Assembly: GCF_017377855.1 (NCBI RefSeq)
Contig: NZ_JAFREP010000027.1
Span: 1 to 64,000 of the forward strand
DNA: 64,000 nucleotides
Reading direction: 5' to 3'
Source: Acanthopleuribacter pedis
Lineage (GTDB): Bacteria; Acidobacteriota; Holophagae; Acanthopleuribacterales; Acanthopleuribacteraceae
Positions 17,350-28,519 of this stretch are shown here, in pieces (within the stretch, counting starts at the first letter, position 1; each line of letters opens with the position of its first letter). A model generated the notes under the pieces. That model saw only the letters and a program-made list of their open reading frames with translations, had not been told where the DNA came from and made no database searches. Position numbers and translations under genes: made by a program.

Positions 17350-20304
17350 CTAGGGCTGCATCCAGTTTACCTGGAGGGTGAAGGTTTTGCTGCTGGAGCG
17401 GTAGTTGTAAACCCGAATGGTGTAAGTCCCGGTAACACCGTTGGTGTTGTAGCTCAGGTTTTCAGGATTGGCGCTGGTTTCGGCCGAGGCCACCTGGTTG
17501 CCGTTGGGGTCGAGCAAGAAGATGTCGATGTCGCCGGAACCGCTCCAGGAGGCCGACAGGTCGATGGTGCCGCCCGCGACGTCGATGGTGTAGTTGTTGG
17601 AAGCGCGACCGGCGAGGGTCGGGCTCACGGAACCGCTGGTGGCGCTGCCGGAACCGGAGTCGCCGCCGCCTGAGTCGCCGCCGCCGCTGGGTGCGTCGTA
17701 GGATACGGTCAGGGTCATGCCGGCGTAGGCGCGGTAGGCGTTGATCAAGACATAATAGCGACCGGTTTGCGGGCTCGCCACGCTCAGGCTCTCGCCGTTA
17801 CCCGATGCCCAAGAGCGACCGCCGTAGTTGCCGGTAGTCGGTTCGCTACCGTAGCGGTAGTAGAGGTCGGCATCGCCGCTGCCACCATGGGTCACGAAGC
17901 TCAGGTTGCTCGCGCCGGCGGGAACATCAATGAAGAAGACGCTTTGTTCACCCTCAGCACCGCTCAGATTGTTAACAGGGGTGCCGTTGGTCAGTTCGCC
18001 GTTGGAAGCACCGCCGCCGGAACCTCCGCCACTGGGTTCGGTCACGGTCACGGATGCCGAGGCGCTGTCGCTCGCACCATCGTTGTCGGTTACGGTTAAG
18101 GTAACGGTGTAGGTACCGGCACTTGCGTAGGTGTGGGAAGGGTTGGCCGAGGTCGCGCTGTTGCCATCACCAAAGGTCCAGGCGTAACTCGCGATGGAAC
18201 CGTCGCTGTCGCTTGCGTTGTTGGTGAAGCTCACGCTCAAATCACTCACTTGGCTGCTAAAAGCGGCGGTGGGCGCTTGGTTAGAGGGCGTGGTGGAAGC
18301 GGTCATGGTGGTGCCCGCGGCGGAGAAGTCGTACAAGGCGAAACCGGTAGAGCTGCCGTCGTAGTAACGCGCGCTGGGATCCGTGCTGTCGGTCCAGGCC
18401 GAGGCGGTGGCGGCGGAAAACAGGTGCGTCGCGTGGCCGCCGGAACCGCCGTTCGTCAACAAGGAACCGGCAATTTGGGAGGCTTCAACCACGGTCACAC
18501 CTTGGCGGGTGTTGGCGGAACTGTTGATGTCGTTGCGACCTTCGGTTCCCATGGTGGTGTCGACGTGTTGGATCAGAACACCGCCGTCCCAGGTGCCGCC
18601 GTTGATGGTCAGGGTCAAGGTTTTGCCGTTCAGGGTCTGGCCGTCGGCACGGGAGACACCGGTGGCTGGTACGAAGTCGGTGTCGCTCGCGGCGCCCAGG
18701 GTGCCGCCGACAATGCCTTCCGCGGTAGCGCTTTGGTACACAATGGCGCCGATTGCACCGGCCGCTTTGGCGTTTTTCACTTTGTCGGAGAAAGAGATCT
18801 CACCGCGTTCGATCAGCGCGATGTAGTTGGAAGCAGCGGGGAAGTCACCAACGCGGCCCAAGCCGGAATCGCGAACCACGGCGGTAACGGTGCCGGTGGG
18901 CGAATAGGTCATGGCCTGCGATTCGATGGTGGTGGAACCCTCGGTCAAGGTGCTCAGGGTGGCGGAGAGACGTGGAATCATGCCGCGGTCCCAACCAACA
19001 GGGGCGCGGTTCTCGGCCAAAAAGTATTCGTAGGAGCGGTTGGTTTCGAAAAGAACAGGCGTGTTGCGGTCAGTCAAAGCGGCTTCAAAAGTGTTGGTAC
19101 CGGAAACGGGTTGGCGAGGAAGCGACCAGCCCAAGATGTAACGGCTCCACGCATCCATATTGGTCGGCGTGGTACCCCCGGCTTCTCCTGGCTCGGAACC
19201 CCAAGAACCGGAGGCCATTAGGGAAAAGATGCCCATGGCGGCGTTTTGGCTGTTGATGTCGTAGAGGTCGGGCAAGCCGCACATCAAGTGACCCAGCTCG
19301 TGGGTGATCACACCCATGGTGTGTTGGCTGCCGTCATCGGCCAATTCGCCGTTCAGAGCCCAACTGGGCAGTTGTACGGAACCCGCCATGACGTCACCGG
19401 CACGCCAAGCGCTCCATTTGTGGCCCCAAACGTTGGGTTCGTTGGCGGAGGAAGCCGCATCGTAACCGGCAACGATGAAGTAAATAACGGCTTCGTCGAG
19501 GGTCAAACTTCCGTCGCCGCTGGTGTCGAGCGCGGCGAAATCAACGTGGCCGGAAGCCTCGGCAAGGGCTGCGTTGATCCAGGCGGTTTCTTTGGCGTAC
19601 TTTTCGGAAGTGCTCAGGTTTGCACGGCCGGTGTTGGGGTGTTCGACATTAATCGATACGGTCAAGATGCCGTTGGCCTCGCCGTTGTTGGTGTGGGGCA
19701 CGCCCTGCATTTGGATCAAACCAAAAGAGTTGTCTTTGTAATAGTTGGCCACGGTTTTGGCGCCGGCGGTTTCGTCAAAGATCATGGAATCCCAAGCATC
19801 GGCGGTGGTGGTCAAGGCGCGGTCGGAGAAATTAACACGAATAAAAAGCAAATTGCGCGGCCCGGAAACCTGTTGCGGTTCGTATTTGTTGACCGCGTTT
19901 TTGTCACGGGCATAACCGTGATCGAGGCCGCGCGAGTATGCGGTGGGAAAATGCTGGGCGCGCAGGTCCTCGTAACTCTGGACGGGACGCACGTTCTTGG
20001 CAAGACCCTCGGGCGCTTGGCTGTCAAGCGATGCTTCAAAACCGGAGGGAACCAGTTGGCCGGCGCGGTTCCGCACCGCGTATTCCCAGCGATGGTCATT
20101 GGCCGGGTTGCGTACCAGGGTGTAACCGTCTTTTTCTACGTAGTTGGCCCATTCGTCACCGACGATACGGACTTCAAATTCTTGGCCAGGTTCGCCGACG
20201 AGGACGGTGGTGCGGGGATTGGCAAGGCCGGCGAAAGCAGGCAGGGACAAAAGGAAAATAGCAGCGAAAAAAACAGTGTTCCACAGTGGAAAACGCATGA
20301 GCAT
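17350..20304 (-). CDS. Exported M6-family metalloprotease with PA, PKD and PPC domains
   Basis: This 984-residue secreted zinc protease resembles immune inhibitor A. Order: signal peptide (1-26, ending LPAFAG), a propeptide-like region, the M6 catalytic domain with HELGHLMCGLPDLYD (about residue 335; His, Glu, His ligands and Asp), a protease-associated insert (GAIGAIVYQSAT), a PKD domain (about 685-775, ASYAWTFGDGNS), a bacterial pre-peptidase C-terminal domain (about 790-885, GSGDADLYYRYG) and a second PPC-like domain at the C terminus (GSGDIDIFLLDPNG), separated by Gly/Ser linkers. The ATG at 20304 was chosen because GAGGAG lies 10 bases upstream; a TTG at 20322 overlaps that site. The PPC domains are usually removed after secretion, probably through a type II system. 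Confidence 0.93.
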   Translation of the reverse strand: MLMRFPLWNTVFFAAIFLLSLPAFAGLANPRTTVLVGEPGQEFEVRIVGDEWANYVEKDGYTLVRNPANDHRWEYAVRNRAGQLVPSGFEASLDSQAPEGLAKNVRPVQSYEDLRAQHFPTAYSRGLDHGYARDKNAVNKYEPQQVSGPRNLLFIRVNFSDRALTTTADAWDSMIFDETAGAKTVANYYKDNSFGLIQMQGVPHTNNGEANGILTVSINVEHPNTGRANLSTSEKYAKETAWINAALAEASGHVDFAALDTSGDGSLTLDEAVIYFIVAGYDAASSANEPNVWGHKWSAWRAGDVMAGSVQLPSWALNGELADDGSQHTMGVITHELGHLMCGLPDLYDINSQNAAMGIFSLMASGSWGSEPGEAGGTTPTNMDAWSRYILGWSLPRQPVSGTNTFEAALTDRNTPVLFETNRSYEYFLAENRAPVGWDRGMIPRLSATLSTLTEGSTTIESQAMTYSPTGTVTAVVRDSGLGRVGDFPAASNYIALIERGEISFSDKVKNAKAAGAIGAIVYQSATAEGIVGGTLGAASDTDFVPATGVSRADGQTLNGKTLTLTINGGTWDGGVLIQHVDTTMGTEGRNDINSSANTRQGVTVVEASQIAGSLLTNGGSGGHATHLFSAATASAWTDSTDPSARYYDGSSTGFALYDFSAAGTTMTASTTPSNQAPTAAFSSQVSDLSVSFTNNASDSDGSIASYAWTFGDGNSATSANPSHTYASAGTYTVTLTVTDNDGASDSASASVTVTEPSGGGSGGGASNGELTNGTPVNNLSGAEGEQSVFFIDVPAGASNLSFVTHGGSGDADLYYRYGSEPTTGNYGGRSWASGNGESLSVASPQTGRYYVLINAYRAYAGMTLTVSYDAPSGGGDSGGGDSGSGSATSGSVSPTLAGRASNNYTIDVAGGTIDLSASWSGSGDIDIFLLDPNGNQVASAETSANPENLSYNTNGVTGTYTIRVYNYRSSSKTFTLQVNWMQP

Positions 20305-21030
20305 AAGCGTCGTACTCCTCAAAAAGTTGAAAAAAGCGAGGTCCAGGCGTCGTCAAGACAAGGATGGACCAAAGATCAGCGGCACCAAAGGGCCGTGATA
20401 CGTGATGAGAACCGGTCATGGGAAAACCCATGCCGTGATTCCCGCAACGGATTTGGGCGAGCAACCGAAAAACGTGTTGGGATGGGATGGCGACGCGATT
20501 GGCGAGCAACCAAAAGCGCGGTGGTAAAGCGGAAGGGGCGATGGTTGGTGGCGCGGGTTTAAAAGGCAAAACGTCTGAGACGAAAGATAATGAGAGACCC
20601 TGCGCGACCGGATGCGGTCTTCCGAATTTGTGTTGTTCGCCCTGGATGGGGCGAGAGCATTCACAGAATACGAATTTGCAAAAGGTTTGTAAAGCGCAAA
20701 ATTTCAAGAAACATTCAACAAAAAAAATTTCACTCCGCAACATGGCAACACAAATCGTTCAAAACCAATCAATTAGAAAAACCAGACAAATCCCCGATAA
20801 AGTTGAGTTTTGTTTTTCTGTAAATTCGATGTATCTGACCGCGGGTTAACCCCCGAGGATTCAGCCACCGGCCCCCACCAAAGTTTTACTTGGAAAAAAA
20901 GTTGGACGCCCGCTATGATAATCGATTAATTCAGCGGAGCTAACCCCTCCCCCACAGCAACCAACCTCTTTCCAGCACTTTAAATGGAACTCCCGGTCTC
21001 ACCGGCCCCCAAAGGATCGCCGCCCCCTTG
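20305..21030. other. Intergenic region, no gene seen
   Basis: About 725 bases between the protease start and the DksA-like gene. The part near 20700-20830 is AT-rich and probably holds the protease promoter. No ORF with a plausible start and composition was found. Confidence 0.5.
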
Positions 21031-21372
21031 ATGAAACCCGAAGACAAAGCGCTGTTAAAAACCACGATTGAACGCGCGTTGGCCCACCTCCGCGACGAGG
21101 TTCAGGCCCTTGAGGAACAAACCGAACCGGTTGCACCGGATCGGGCCATCGGTCGTTTAACGCGCATGGACGCGATCCAAAGTAAAAACATAGCCGCGGC
21201 CCAACTGCGCAAGGCGCAATCGCGGGCGGCCCAACTGGAAAAAGCCCTCCATGCCCTAGCGAGCGACAGCTTCGGGATCTGTACCCGCTGCGGTCGCGCA
21301 ATCCCGGTCAAACGTTTGTTGCTAGTTCCCGAAAGCACCACCCACGTTCGCTGCCCGCGACGTCGGGAATAA
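21031..21372 (+). CDS. TraR/DksA-like zinc-finger protein with incomplete finger
   Basis: The 113-residue protein has an N-terminal coiled-coil hairpin (about 1-80, Ala/Gln/Arg-rich) and a C-terminal finger, FGICTRCGRAIPVKRLLLVP then VRCPRR. DksA-type proteins bind the RNA polymerase secondary channel. The finger has only three cysteines: the last CxxC is reduced to a single Cys followed by PRRR, so zinc binding may be weakened or use another ligand. A TTG at 21028 adjoins the chosen ATG; AAAGGAT lies about 13-15 bases upstream, so the ribosome site is poor. The next gene begins 167 bases downstream. Confidence 0.8.
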   Translation: MKPEDKALLKTTIERALAHLRDEVQALEEQTEPVAPDRAIGRLTRMDAIQSKNIAAAQLRKAQSRAAQLEKALHALASDSFGICTRCGRAIPVKRLLLVPESTTHVRCPRRRE

Positions 21373-21539
21373 GGGAGCCGTCAAGCCCTCGCCGATTCAT
21401 CGGTTTCTCATAGGGCGCTCACGTTACCTTTCCACAATGGGCGCGTCGTCATTCGCTCAAGACCCGCGTGCAGGAGCCCCTCCCCGCGACGGGCATGGGT
21501 CTACCCCCAACCCACTGTTATTGATCACGAGGTGAAACC

Positions 21540-23189
<1,650 letters not shown>

Positions 23190-23740
23190 GGTTGATTTCG
23201 GCGTAGCCCTTCATGCTGTTCCGCCCCGTGTTTGTGCCTGTGCCTCGCGAGCACGGGCGCATGGCTTCAGCTGCTTGATGAAACCGGGTAAATCACCCCA
23301 ACGCGGGCGCCACCCGCGTTTGTTTTTGTTGCTCTCGGGGTTTGAGTTGCAGTTGCGCCCCAACGGCTCGCGTACCGGAATGTGAGGCTTTCTCGCTGAT
23401 TTTGTAGCTGTTAACGATTTTTTTCGAAGGATTTGCAAACGCAGCCGACACCAAACCAAGGTAAGCCGACCGTGCCGGCCCCATAGCGGTGGCGTCTGCC
23501 CTCTGGAATTTTTTATAGCTACAGCCAATCAGTCGTGACACCCACCCCATGAAAACCCTCGGGATCCATTACCTCGCCGAGGTTTACCCGGAATCACCTC
23601 TTCAACGAGATGATTCGTGGGCATGGGTCTGCTTGTCCAAAATCCATGGCGATATTCCGATCGACCCACCCTCGGCCCGACACGCGCACACCGTCGATCA
23701 CTGGTACAACACAATCCATTCCCGTCCTAAGGAGTTCGTT
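23190..23740. other. Intergenic region, no gene seen
   Basis: About 550 bases. Short frames on both strands have no ribosome site or recognisable product. The frame of the next gene opens at 23549, but the first 64 codons are not protein-like and the true start is at 23741. Confidence 0.5.
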
Positions 23741-25546
23741 ATGACATCCACATTCCAATTCGTGGGTCTTGGAAAACCAGTTTCCGCAAAAAACCCTCTG
23801 CTCGTCCTCCTGATTCTTTGCATGTCTTGCCCGTGGGCCTTAGCGTCTGAAACGCGCGCCGCCTTCCCCCATTTCACCCAACGTGACCAACTCTGGAACA
23901 CCAAACTGGTCTTGAGCAACCTCTCGTTATCCGTAGCCCAATTTCAGTTGACCTTTTATTCCGAGGAGGGTGAATCGGTCCTGGTCACCACCCGCGAGCT
24001 GGGCGGCTCCGCCACCAAAATCCTCGACATCGGCGCGGATTTTCCCCAGTTAAGCATCGACCGCGGCTGGGTCGCCGTTGAGAGTACGACCGTCCATTTT
24101 AACGGAATGATGACCTTTACCTACCTTCCCACCGGGGCAACCACCAGCTTGCCGTTGGACAAAAGCGAAGACCGCAACCTTCACCTGCCGCTGGTCCGTC
24201 ACGGCCACCAAATTGAATCCGGCTTCGCCCTCGTCAACCGATCCGACCGCTACGCGATGGTGCAATTTAGCCTGGTCGACATCCAAACCAACACCCGTGA
24301 GATTCGTGTTCAGGTGCTGCCGCCCCACGGTAAACGTGTCAGCATGATCGAAACCCTGTTCGACAAGGCACCACCCGCGAGCGCCCGCATGGAAGTCAAA
24401 TGCTCCCAAGGTGTCACCGGCTTCGGCCTGAGTTTTTTACAAGACGTCCAACAGATTGTGGCGATTCCCGCTTTGGCCTTTGAACCCGTTGATCCGAAAG
24501 CCGAACTGCAACGCGATTTAGAAACCCTGCTGCAACAGCAGCCAGGCGGCATTTCGATTACCCTTCAACACGGCGAGCAGCTTCCGGTACGTTTCGCGGC
24601 GGGCCTGGCCGACATGGACACCCAAGAGGCTTATACGCCGGACCATGTGGGTTCCATCGGAAGTACCACCAAAACGATGGTCGCCACGGCGTTTCTCCAA
24701 TTGGTCGAACAAAACAAGGCACTACTGGACCAACCGCTGAGTAGCGTTTTCCCTGATTACCCCAAAGCCGACCAGGTGACCATGCGCATGCTGCTCAACC
24801 ACACCTCGGGTATACCGGCCTACGACGGAGACACGCTCATCCAGGATCTTTTGGCCAACCCCGCCCGCGTTTGGAACCCCGAGGAACTTTTGGCCTATTC
24901 GCTAAATCTCCCCTACGCCTTTGAGCCGGGGCAGGATTTCGCCTACACCAATACCAACTACTTGCTGCTCGGTATGATTCTGGAGCGGCTTACCGGTGAC
25001 AGCTTGGCACAAGTACTGCGCAACCAAATTTTTACACCGCTTGCAATGAATCAAACTTATCTGCGCGGATTCGAGTCACCCACGACACCCCACGCACAAG
25101 GCTACCTTTTTGATCCCGACAATGCGCTGGGCGCGACGCCCTTCATCAACGCACACCAAATGTTCCATGGTTCCTGCACCTTCGGCGATGCCGGTGTGGT
25201 CACGACCACGGGTGATATGGTTCGGTTCATGACCGCGCTGGTAGGCGGTGATCTTCTCTCCGAGAACATGATGGACGAAATGGTCACGCCCTCACCACAC
25301 AGCGCCCGTTATGGGTTGGGCATCGCCTACGGCCTCTCTAGCTTGCCCGACGAGATCAGCTTGGGTCACAACGGGAGTTTTCTCTGGGGCAACGCCGATC
25401 TGAACTATTACCCTGACGAGGATCTAACCCTCGCCCTTCAGTACAATCTGTTTGGCATTGGCGCGGCGGGCCAGGCCCAAATCAGCGAAACGCAGGAAAG
25501 CGCCCTGGCATTGGCGCGGATCGCCTCGGCCAATTTAAAAGAGTAA
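23741..25546 (+). CDS. Exported beta-lactamase-fold serine hydrolase with N-terminal beta domain
   Basis: The 601-residue product has a signal peptide (1-36, ending PWALAS), an Ig/jelly-roll-like beta-rich domain of about 220 residues, and a class C beta-lactamase/DD-peptidase-type domain from about 255. The active-site set is complete: SxxK as GSTTK (nucleophile Ser about 308), YTNTNY (Tyr-x-Asn), and HNGS (His-x-Gly). Such enzymes act as esterases, peptidases or penicillin-binding enzymes; true beta-lactamase activity cannot be claimed. The ATG at 23741 follows AAGGAG. The N-terminal domain is unfamiliar and might bind surface glycans or another envelope partner. Converges with the next gene. 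Confidence 0.88.
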   Translation: MTSTFQFVGLGKPVSAKNPLLVLLILCMSCPWALASETRAAFPHFTQRDQLWNTKLVLSNLSLSVAQFQLTFYSEEGESVLVTTRELGGSATKILDIGADFPQLSIDRGWVAVESTTVHFNGMMTFTYLPTGATTSLPLDKSEDRNLHLPLVRHGHQIESGFALVNRSDRYAMVQFSLVDIQTNTREIRVQVLPPHGKRVSMIETLFDKAPPASARMEVKCSQGVTGFGLSFLQDVQQIVAIPALAFEPVDPKAELQRDLETLLQQQPGGISITLQHGEQLPVRFAAGLADMDTQEAYTPDHVGSIGSTTKTMVATAFLQLVEQNKALLDQPLSSVFPDYPKADQVTMRMLLNHTSGIPAYDGDTLIQDLLANPARVWNPEELLAYSLNLPYAFEPGQDFAYTNTNYLLLGMILERLTGDSLAQVLRNQIFTPLAMNQTYLRGFESPTTPHAQGYLFDPDNALGATPFINAHQMFHGSCTFGDAGVVTTTGDMVRFMTALVGGDLLSENMMDEMVTPSPHSARYGLGIAYGLSSLPDEISLGHNGSFLWGNADLNYYPDEDLTLALQYNLFGIGAAGQAQISETQESALALARIASANLKE

Positions 25547-25610
25547 CCTTTTGCTCTGAAAACCCGAATCATCCGGCCTGCTTTTCCCACTCATTGAATT
25601 GCGGGCCGGA

Positions 25611-26588
25611 TCAATCGAGGGCGACCTTGATCAGTTCCCAGCTTTCCTCACCGTCGTGGGGCACCAGTGCGCTTTTGCCGTCCGGGGTGACCGCCAGGGT
25701 TGATGCACCGTCAAAAGCGGTGGGGAACACTTTTTCCACGCCGCCTTGTGGATTCAACACAACCAGGTTTACCAGGCTCGATTCTTCGACACCGTCGCCA
25801 CCGGTTTCGGCACGTAACAACAAAATCCGATCCTTGCCCCAGGCGACGGCACCCCTGGCCACAATGTCGGCATCAACGGTCATTTGGAAGTTCGTTTTGC
25901 CGTCCGGGGTTTTGGTGGTGATGGTTTTGGCATCCGGGGATTTGGGAAGAAACGGCACCTGGTAGCGGAAGGTTTTGGTTTCGCCCTGTTGGTAAACGGT
26001 CGCCTCGTTTTCGATACGGCTGAAATAAATCAAGGTCTCGCCAAGCCAGACGGGATAACCTTGGTTGAGGTTGATGCCCAAAAAAAATTCCTCGTGGGTT
26101 TTGGGTTCGCCGAATTGGGACAGCATCTTGCCCCGGCGATCCAGCAAAGTAAATCGTTTCGGAAGCGTATCGGTCATTTTCATATAGAGAAAGGTGGCCG
26201 AGGTACTGGTCAGCAGCAATTGATTGTTCGGCGCAGGGACAAGGTCACCAATGGCAAAGCCGGTCACCTTGGCGGTGCGCAGGTGCTTACCCTCGGTATC
26301 AAAAAAAATGATTTGCCTGCCGACGGGATCCGCGAGGGCAATTTCATCGTTGGCCAACACACACAAGCTGGTCGGGTTCTGGAACTCGCCGGGCCCCTGC
26401 CCCTTGGTACCGAACTGGCGCTTAAGCGACCTGTCGGCGTCAAAGACATAGATCCGCAAGTCGCGCGCGTCCAAGAGAACCAGCTCTTTTTGGGAAGTAA
26501 ACGCGAGTGAATTAATACCCGCCACATCTTCCACGGGATAAGCAGACGGGCCGAAAAGGCATAGCGACAATAAGGTTAGAGACAACAT
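25611..26588 (-). CDS. Exported six-bladed beta-propeller protein
   Basis: The 325-residue product has a short signal sequence (MLSLTLLSLCLFGPSA) and a run of NHL/6-bladed propeller blades; the most typical blade reads RSLKRQFGTKGQGPGEFQNP (about 55-75), followed by IALADPVGRQIIFFDTEG. Propellers of this kind bind ligands or partners rather than acting as enzymes. The ATG at 26588 has GGAG 7 bases upstream; an upstream frame to 26675 is discounted because it begins inside the terminal repeat of a mobile element (26666-26944). No partner gene is evident. Confidence 0.8.
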   Translation of the reverse strand: MLSLTLLSLCLFGPSAYPVEDVAGINSLAFTSQKELVLLDARDLRIYVFDADRSLKRQFGTKGQGPGEFQNPTSLCVLANDEIALADPVGRQIIFFDTEGKHLRTAKVTGFAIGDLVPAPNNQLLLTSTSATFLYMKMTDTLPKRFTLLDRRGKMLSQFGEPKTHEEFFLGINLNQGYPVWLGETLIYFSRIENEATVYQQGETKTFRYQVPFLPKSPDAKTITTKTPDGKTNFQMTVDADIVARGAVAWGKDRILLLRAETGGDGVEESSLVNLVVLNPQGGVEKVFPTAFDGASTLAVTPDGKSALVPHDGEESWELIKVALD

Positions 26589-26665
26589 AGGAAGGCTCCA
26601 ATTACCGAAATAGGAGATAGGGTGCTCGTAGCCTAACGCATCAATCGGCCTTCTCGCAATGCGCT

Positions 26666-26944
26666 TAGCCCGCATTTCTCACGAGGATTCGTCGCGAGAA
26701 GCTGAAAGCCTTGTGAGTACGAAGATTACGACCAAGCCACGGCATAGGGGTCCGACCTTTCGGGGTCCGACCTTTCGGGGTCCGACCTCTCGGGGTCCGA
26801 CCTTTCGGGGTCCGACCTTTCGGCGTAGCAGCTGAGGCGAAGGCGGCTCGACCGAGTAAGGCGGTAGGCCGCCCCGCGGATGGCAACCCCTCGTAATCGC
26901 ATGGGTTGCCCCGTAGCAGAATTCCTTGTGAGAAATGCGGGTTA
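26666..26944. mobile_element. TA-flanked terminal-inverted-repeat element, copy A
   Basis: The left end GCCCGCATTTCTCACGAGG and the right end (reverse complement CCCGCATTTCTCACAAGG) form an inverted repeat, with TA on both sides (26666-26667, 26943-26944). At 279 bp it is the longest copy because of a five-unit 15-bp repeat. No transposase gene is inside. The TA target duplication is typical of Tc1/mariner-IS630 derivatives, so it is probably a MITE. Its right end forms the stop codon of the sigma54 regulator. Confidence 0.82.
26747..26821. repeat. 15-bp tandem repeat inside element copy A
   Basis: GGGGTCCGACCTTTC starts at 26747, 26762, 26777, 26792 and 26807; the third unit has CTC in place of TTC. 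A related GGTCGGACCCC occurs once in copy C near 58473. Confidence 0.92.
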
Positions 26945-28519
26945 GCTGGAGAATTGCACGCGGCGCTCGATGCCGAGTTTCTTCATGCGGCTTTGCAGGG
27001 TGGAGGGTTTCATCGCCAGCAATTCGGCCGCGCCGCCCCCGCCATAAATTTTGCCGTCGACCTGCTCCAAAATCGCGATGATGTGGCGCCGCTGCACCTC
27101 GTCCAAGGTCATGGCGCCACCAATGTAGTCTGGCGCCGGCGCGACTGCCACGGCCGGGCTTGGGCTTTTCGTCAGCCCGGCCGTCCGGGCCGACAGGTCG
27201 AGGTCTTTGCAGGTGATCACCTGGCCCTGGGCCAAAATGACGGCGCGCTCCAAAACGTTACCCAACTCGCGAATATTACCCGGCCACGGGTAACGCACCA
27301 ACTGGGCCAACACGTCGTCGGCCAGGTAGAGCCGACCTTTTCCCAGTCGTTTGGAAAGCCGTCGAAGCAGGGTTTCGCACAGGCTGGGCAAATCATCGAG
27401 GCGTTCGCGCAGTGGTGGCAGTTCGATGGGGAACACATTGAGGCGGTAATACAAATCTTCGCGGAAGGTTTTGGCCTCAATTGCCTTGAGCAGATCGACG
27501 TTGGTGGCGGCCACCACGCGCACATCGACCTTGATGGTGCGATCACCGCCGACGGGCTCGAAGGTCCCTTCCTGCAAGACACGCAACAGCTTGGCTTGCA
27601 GCGAAAGCGGCATTTCACCAATTTCGTCGAGAAACAAGGTGCCGCCGTTGGCCATGCGAAAGCGGCCGGGTCGGTCCTTGACGGCGCCGGTAAAGGCGCC
27701 GCGCACTACGCCGAACATCTCACTCTCGAGCAAGTTCTCGGGAATGGCGGCACAATTTATTTTGATCAACGGTTGACGGCGCCGCTCACCGGCGGCGTGG
27801 ATTAAGGCGGCGACGCCTTCTTTACCGGTCCCGGTTTCACCGCGGATCAGTACGGGCGTGGGCGTGGCGGCAACCTGCTCAATGCGATGGGCGAGCATGC
27901 GCATGGCGGCGCTTTTGGAGGCCTTGGGCGTGAGCCAGTCGTCGCCGCCGGCATCCTCAACCAAGAGGCGTTCGCGTTCGCGGGCTTGCTGGACCAAGGT
28001 ACGCAAGAGTTGACTCTGCTCAGCTTGGTACAGCGCCATGGCCAAAATTTGCGCAAAAATTTCCAAAAGTTGAACGGTGTGTTTGTCGTAGGTGCCGCAC
28101 TGAGCGCGGTCAAAGGCGAGGATGCCCTGCGGTTGGACCCCGTGACACAAGGGAATCACCATACAGGCATGGCCGTGAGGCAGATCCAACACGCCGTCGA
28201 ACAGGTCACCCTCCCCGTCGGCATGGTCGTGTTCTTCAAAGACACGCGGCCCGCAGGCGTTCAGAGCTTCCTGGATAGAGGGAAACTTGCTGAGGGCGAC
28301 GGCGTGGCGGCGCACGCGATCATCGGCGAGCGAACCTTTGGCGGCACGCACCACCAGATGCTCGGATTCGAGCAACAACACCGTCACCAAATCCACCGGG
28401 GCCAGCCGCAAAATCCACTCGAGCCCAAAATTAAGAAAGGGCTCCAGGTCGTGGTCCTCGTCGGCGGCGAGGTGCATCATGCGTTGGAGATCTTTGGTGA
28501 GATCCTCGGTGTGGGTCAT
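26942..28519 (-). CDS. Sigma54-dependent activator with GAF sensor domain
   Basis: The 525-residue NtrC-class activator has a GAF domain (about 25-175), the AAA+ domain (about 200-430: Walker A GETGTGKE, sigma54-contact loop GAFTGA, Walker B GGTLFLDEIGEMP, arginine-finger region FREDLYYRLNVFPI) and a Fis-type helix-turn-helix (about 490-515, LLAMKPSTLQSRMKKLGI). There is no receiver domain, so the signal is a small ligand bound by GAF, as in FhlA/NorR. The ATG at 28519 follows AGGAAACAGC. The stop TAA (26942-26944) is made from the last base and flanking TA of the mobile element. Target genes are unknown; no sigma54 promoter was located. Confidence 0.93.
   Translation of the reverse strand: MTHTEDLTKDLQRMMHLAADEDHDLEPFLNFGLEWILRLAPVDLVTVLLLESEHLVVRAAKGSLADDRVRRHAVALSKFPSIQEALNACGPRVFEEHDHADGEGDLFDGVLDLPHGHACMVIPLCHGVQPQGILAFDRAQCGTYDKHTVQLLEIFAQILAMALYQAEQSQLLRTLVQQARERERLLVEDAGGDDWLTPKASKSAAMRMLAHRIEQVAATPTPVLIRGETGTGKEGVAALIHAAGERRRQPLIKINCAAIPENLLESEMFGVVRGAFTGAVKDRPGRFRMANGGTLFLDEIGEMPLSLQAKLLRVLQEGTFEPVGGDRTIKVDVRVVAATNVDLLKAIEAKTFREDLYYRLNVFPIELPPLRERLDDLPSLCETLLRRLSKRLGKGRLYLADDVLAQLVRYPWPGNIRELGNVLERAVILAQGQVITCKDLDLSARTAGLTKSPSPAVAVAPAPDYIGGAMTLDEVQRRHIIAILEQVDGKIYGGGGAAELLAMKPSTLQSRMKKLGIERRVQFSS

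Noticed and set aside
18133..20562. Plus-strand frames of 362 and 438 codons opposite the M6 protease
   Set aside because: Antisense of a gene with a definite zinc site, PKD and PPC domains; the products are low-complexity Gly/Ala/Val text.
26665..26886. Frame with repeated RTPKG units
   Set aside because: It is the 15-bp tandem repeat of a mobile element read in one frame, not a repeat protein.
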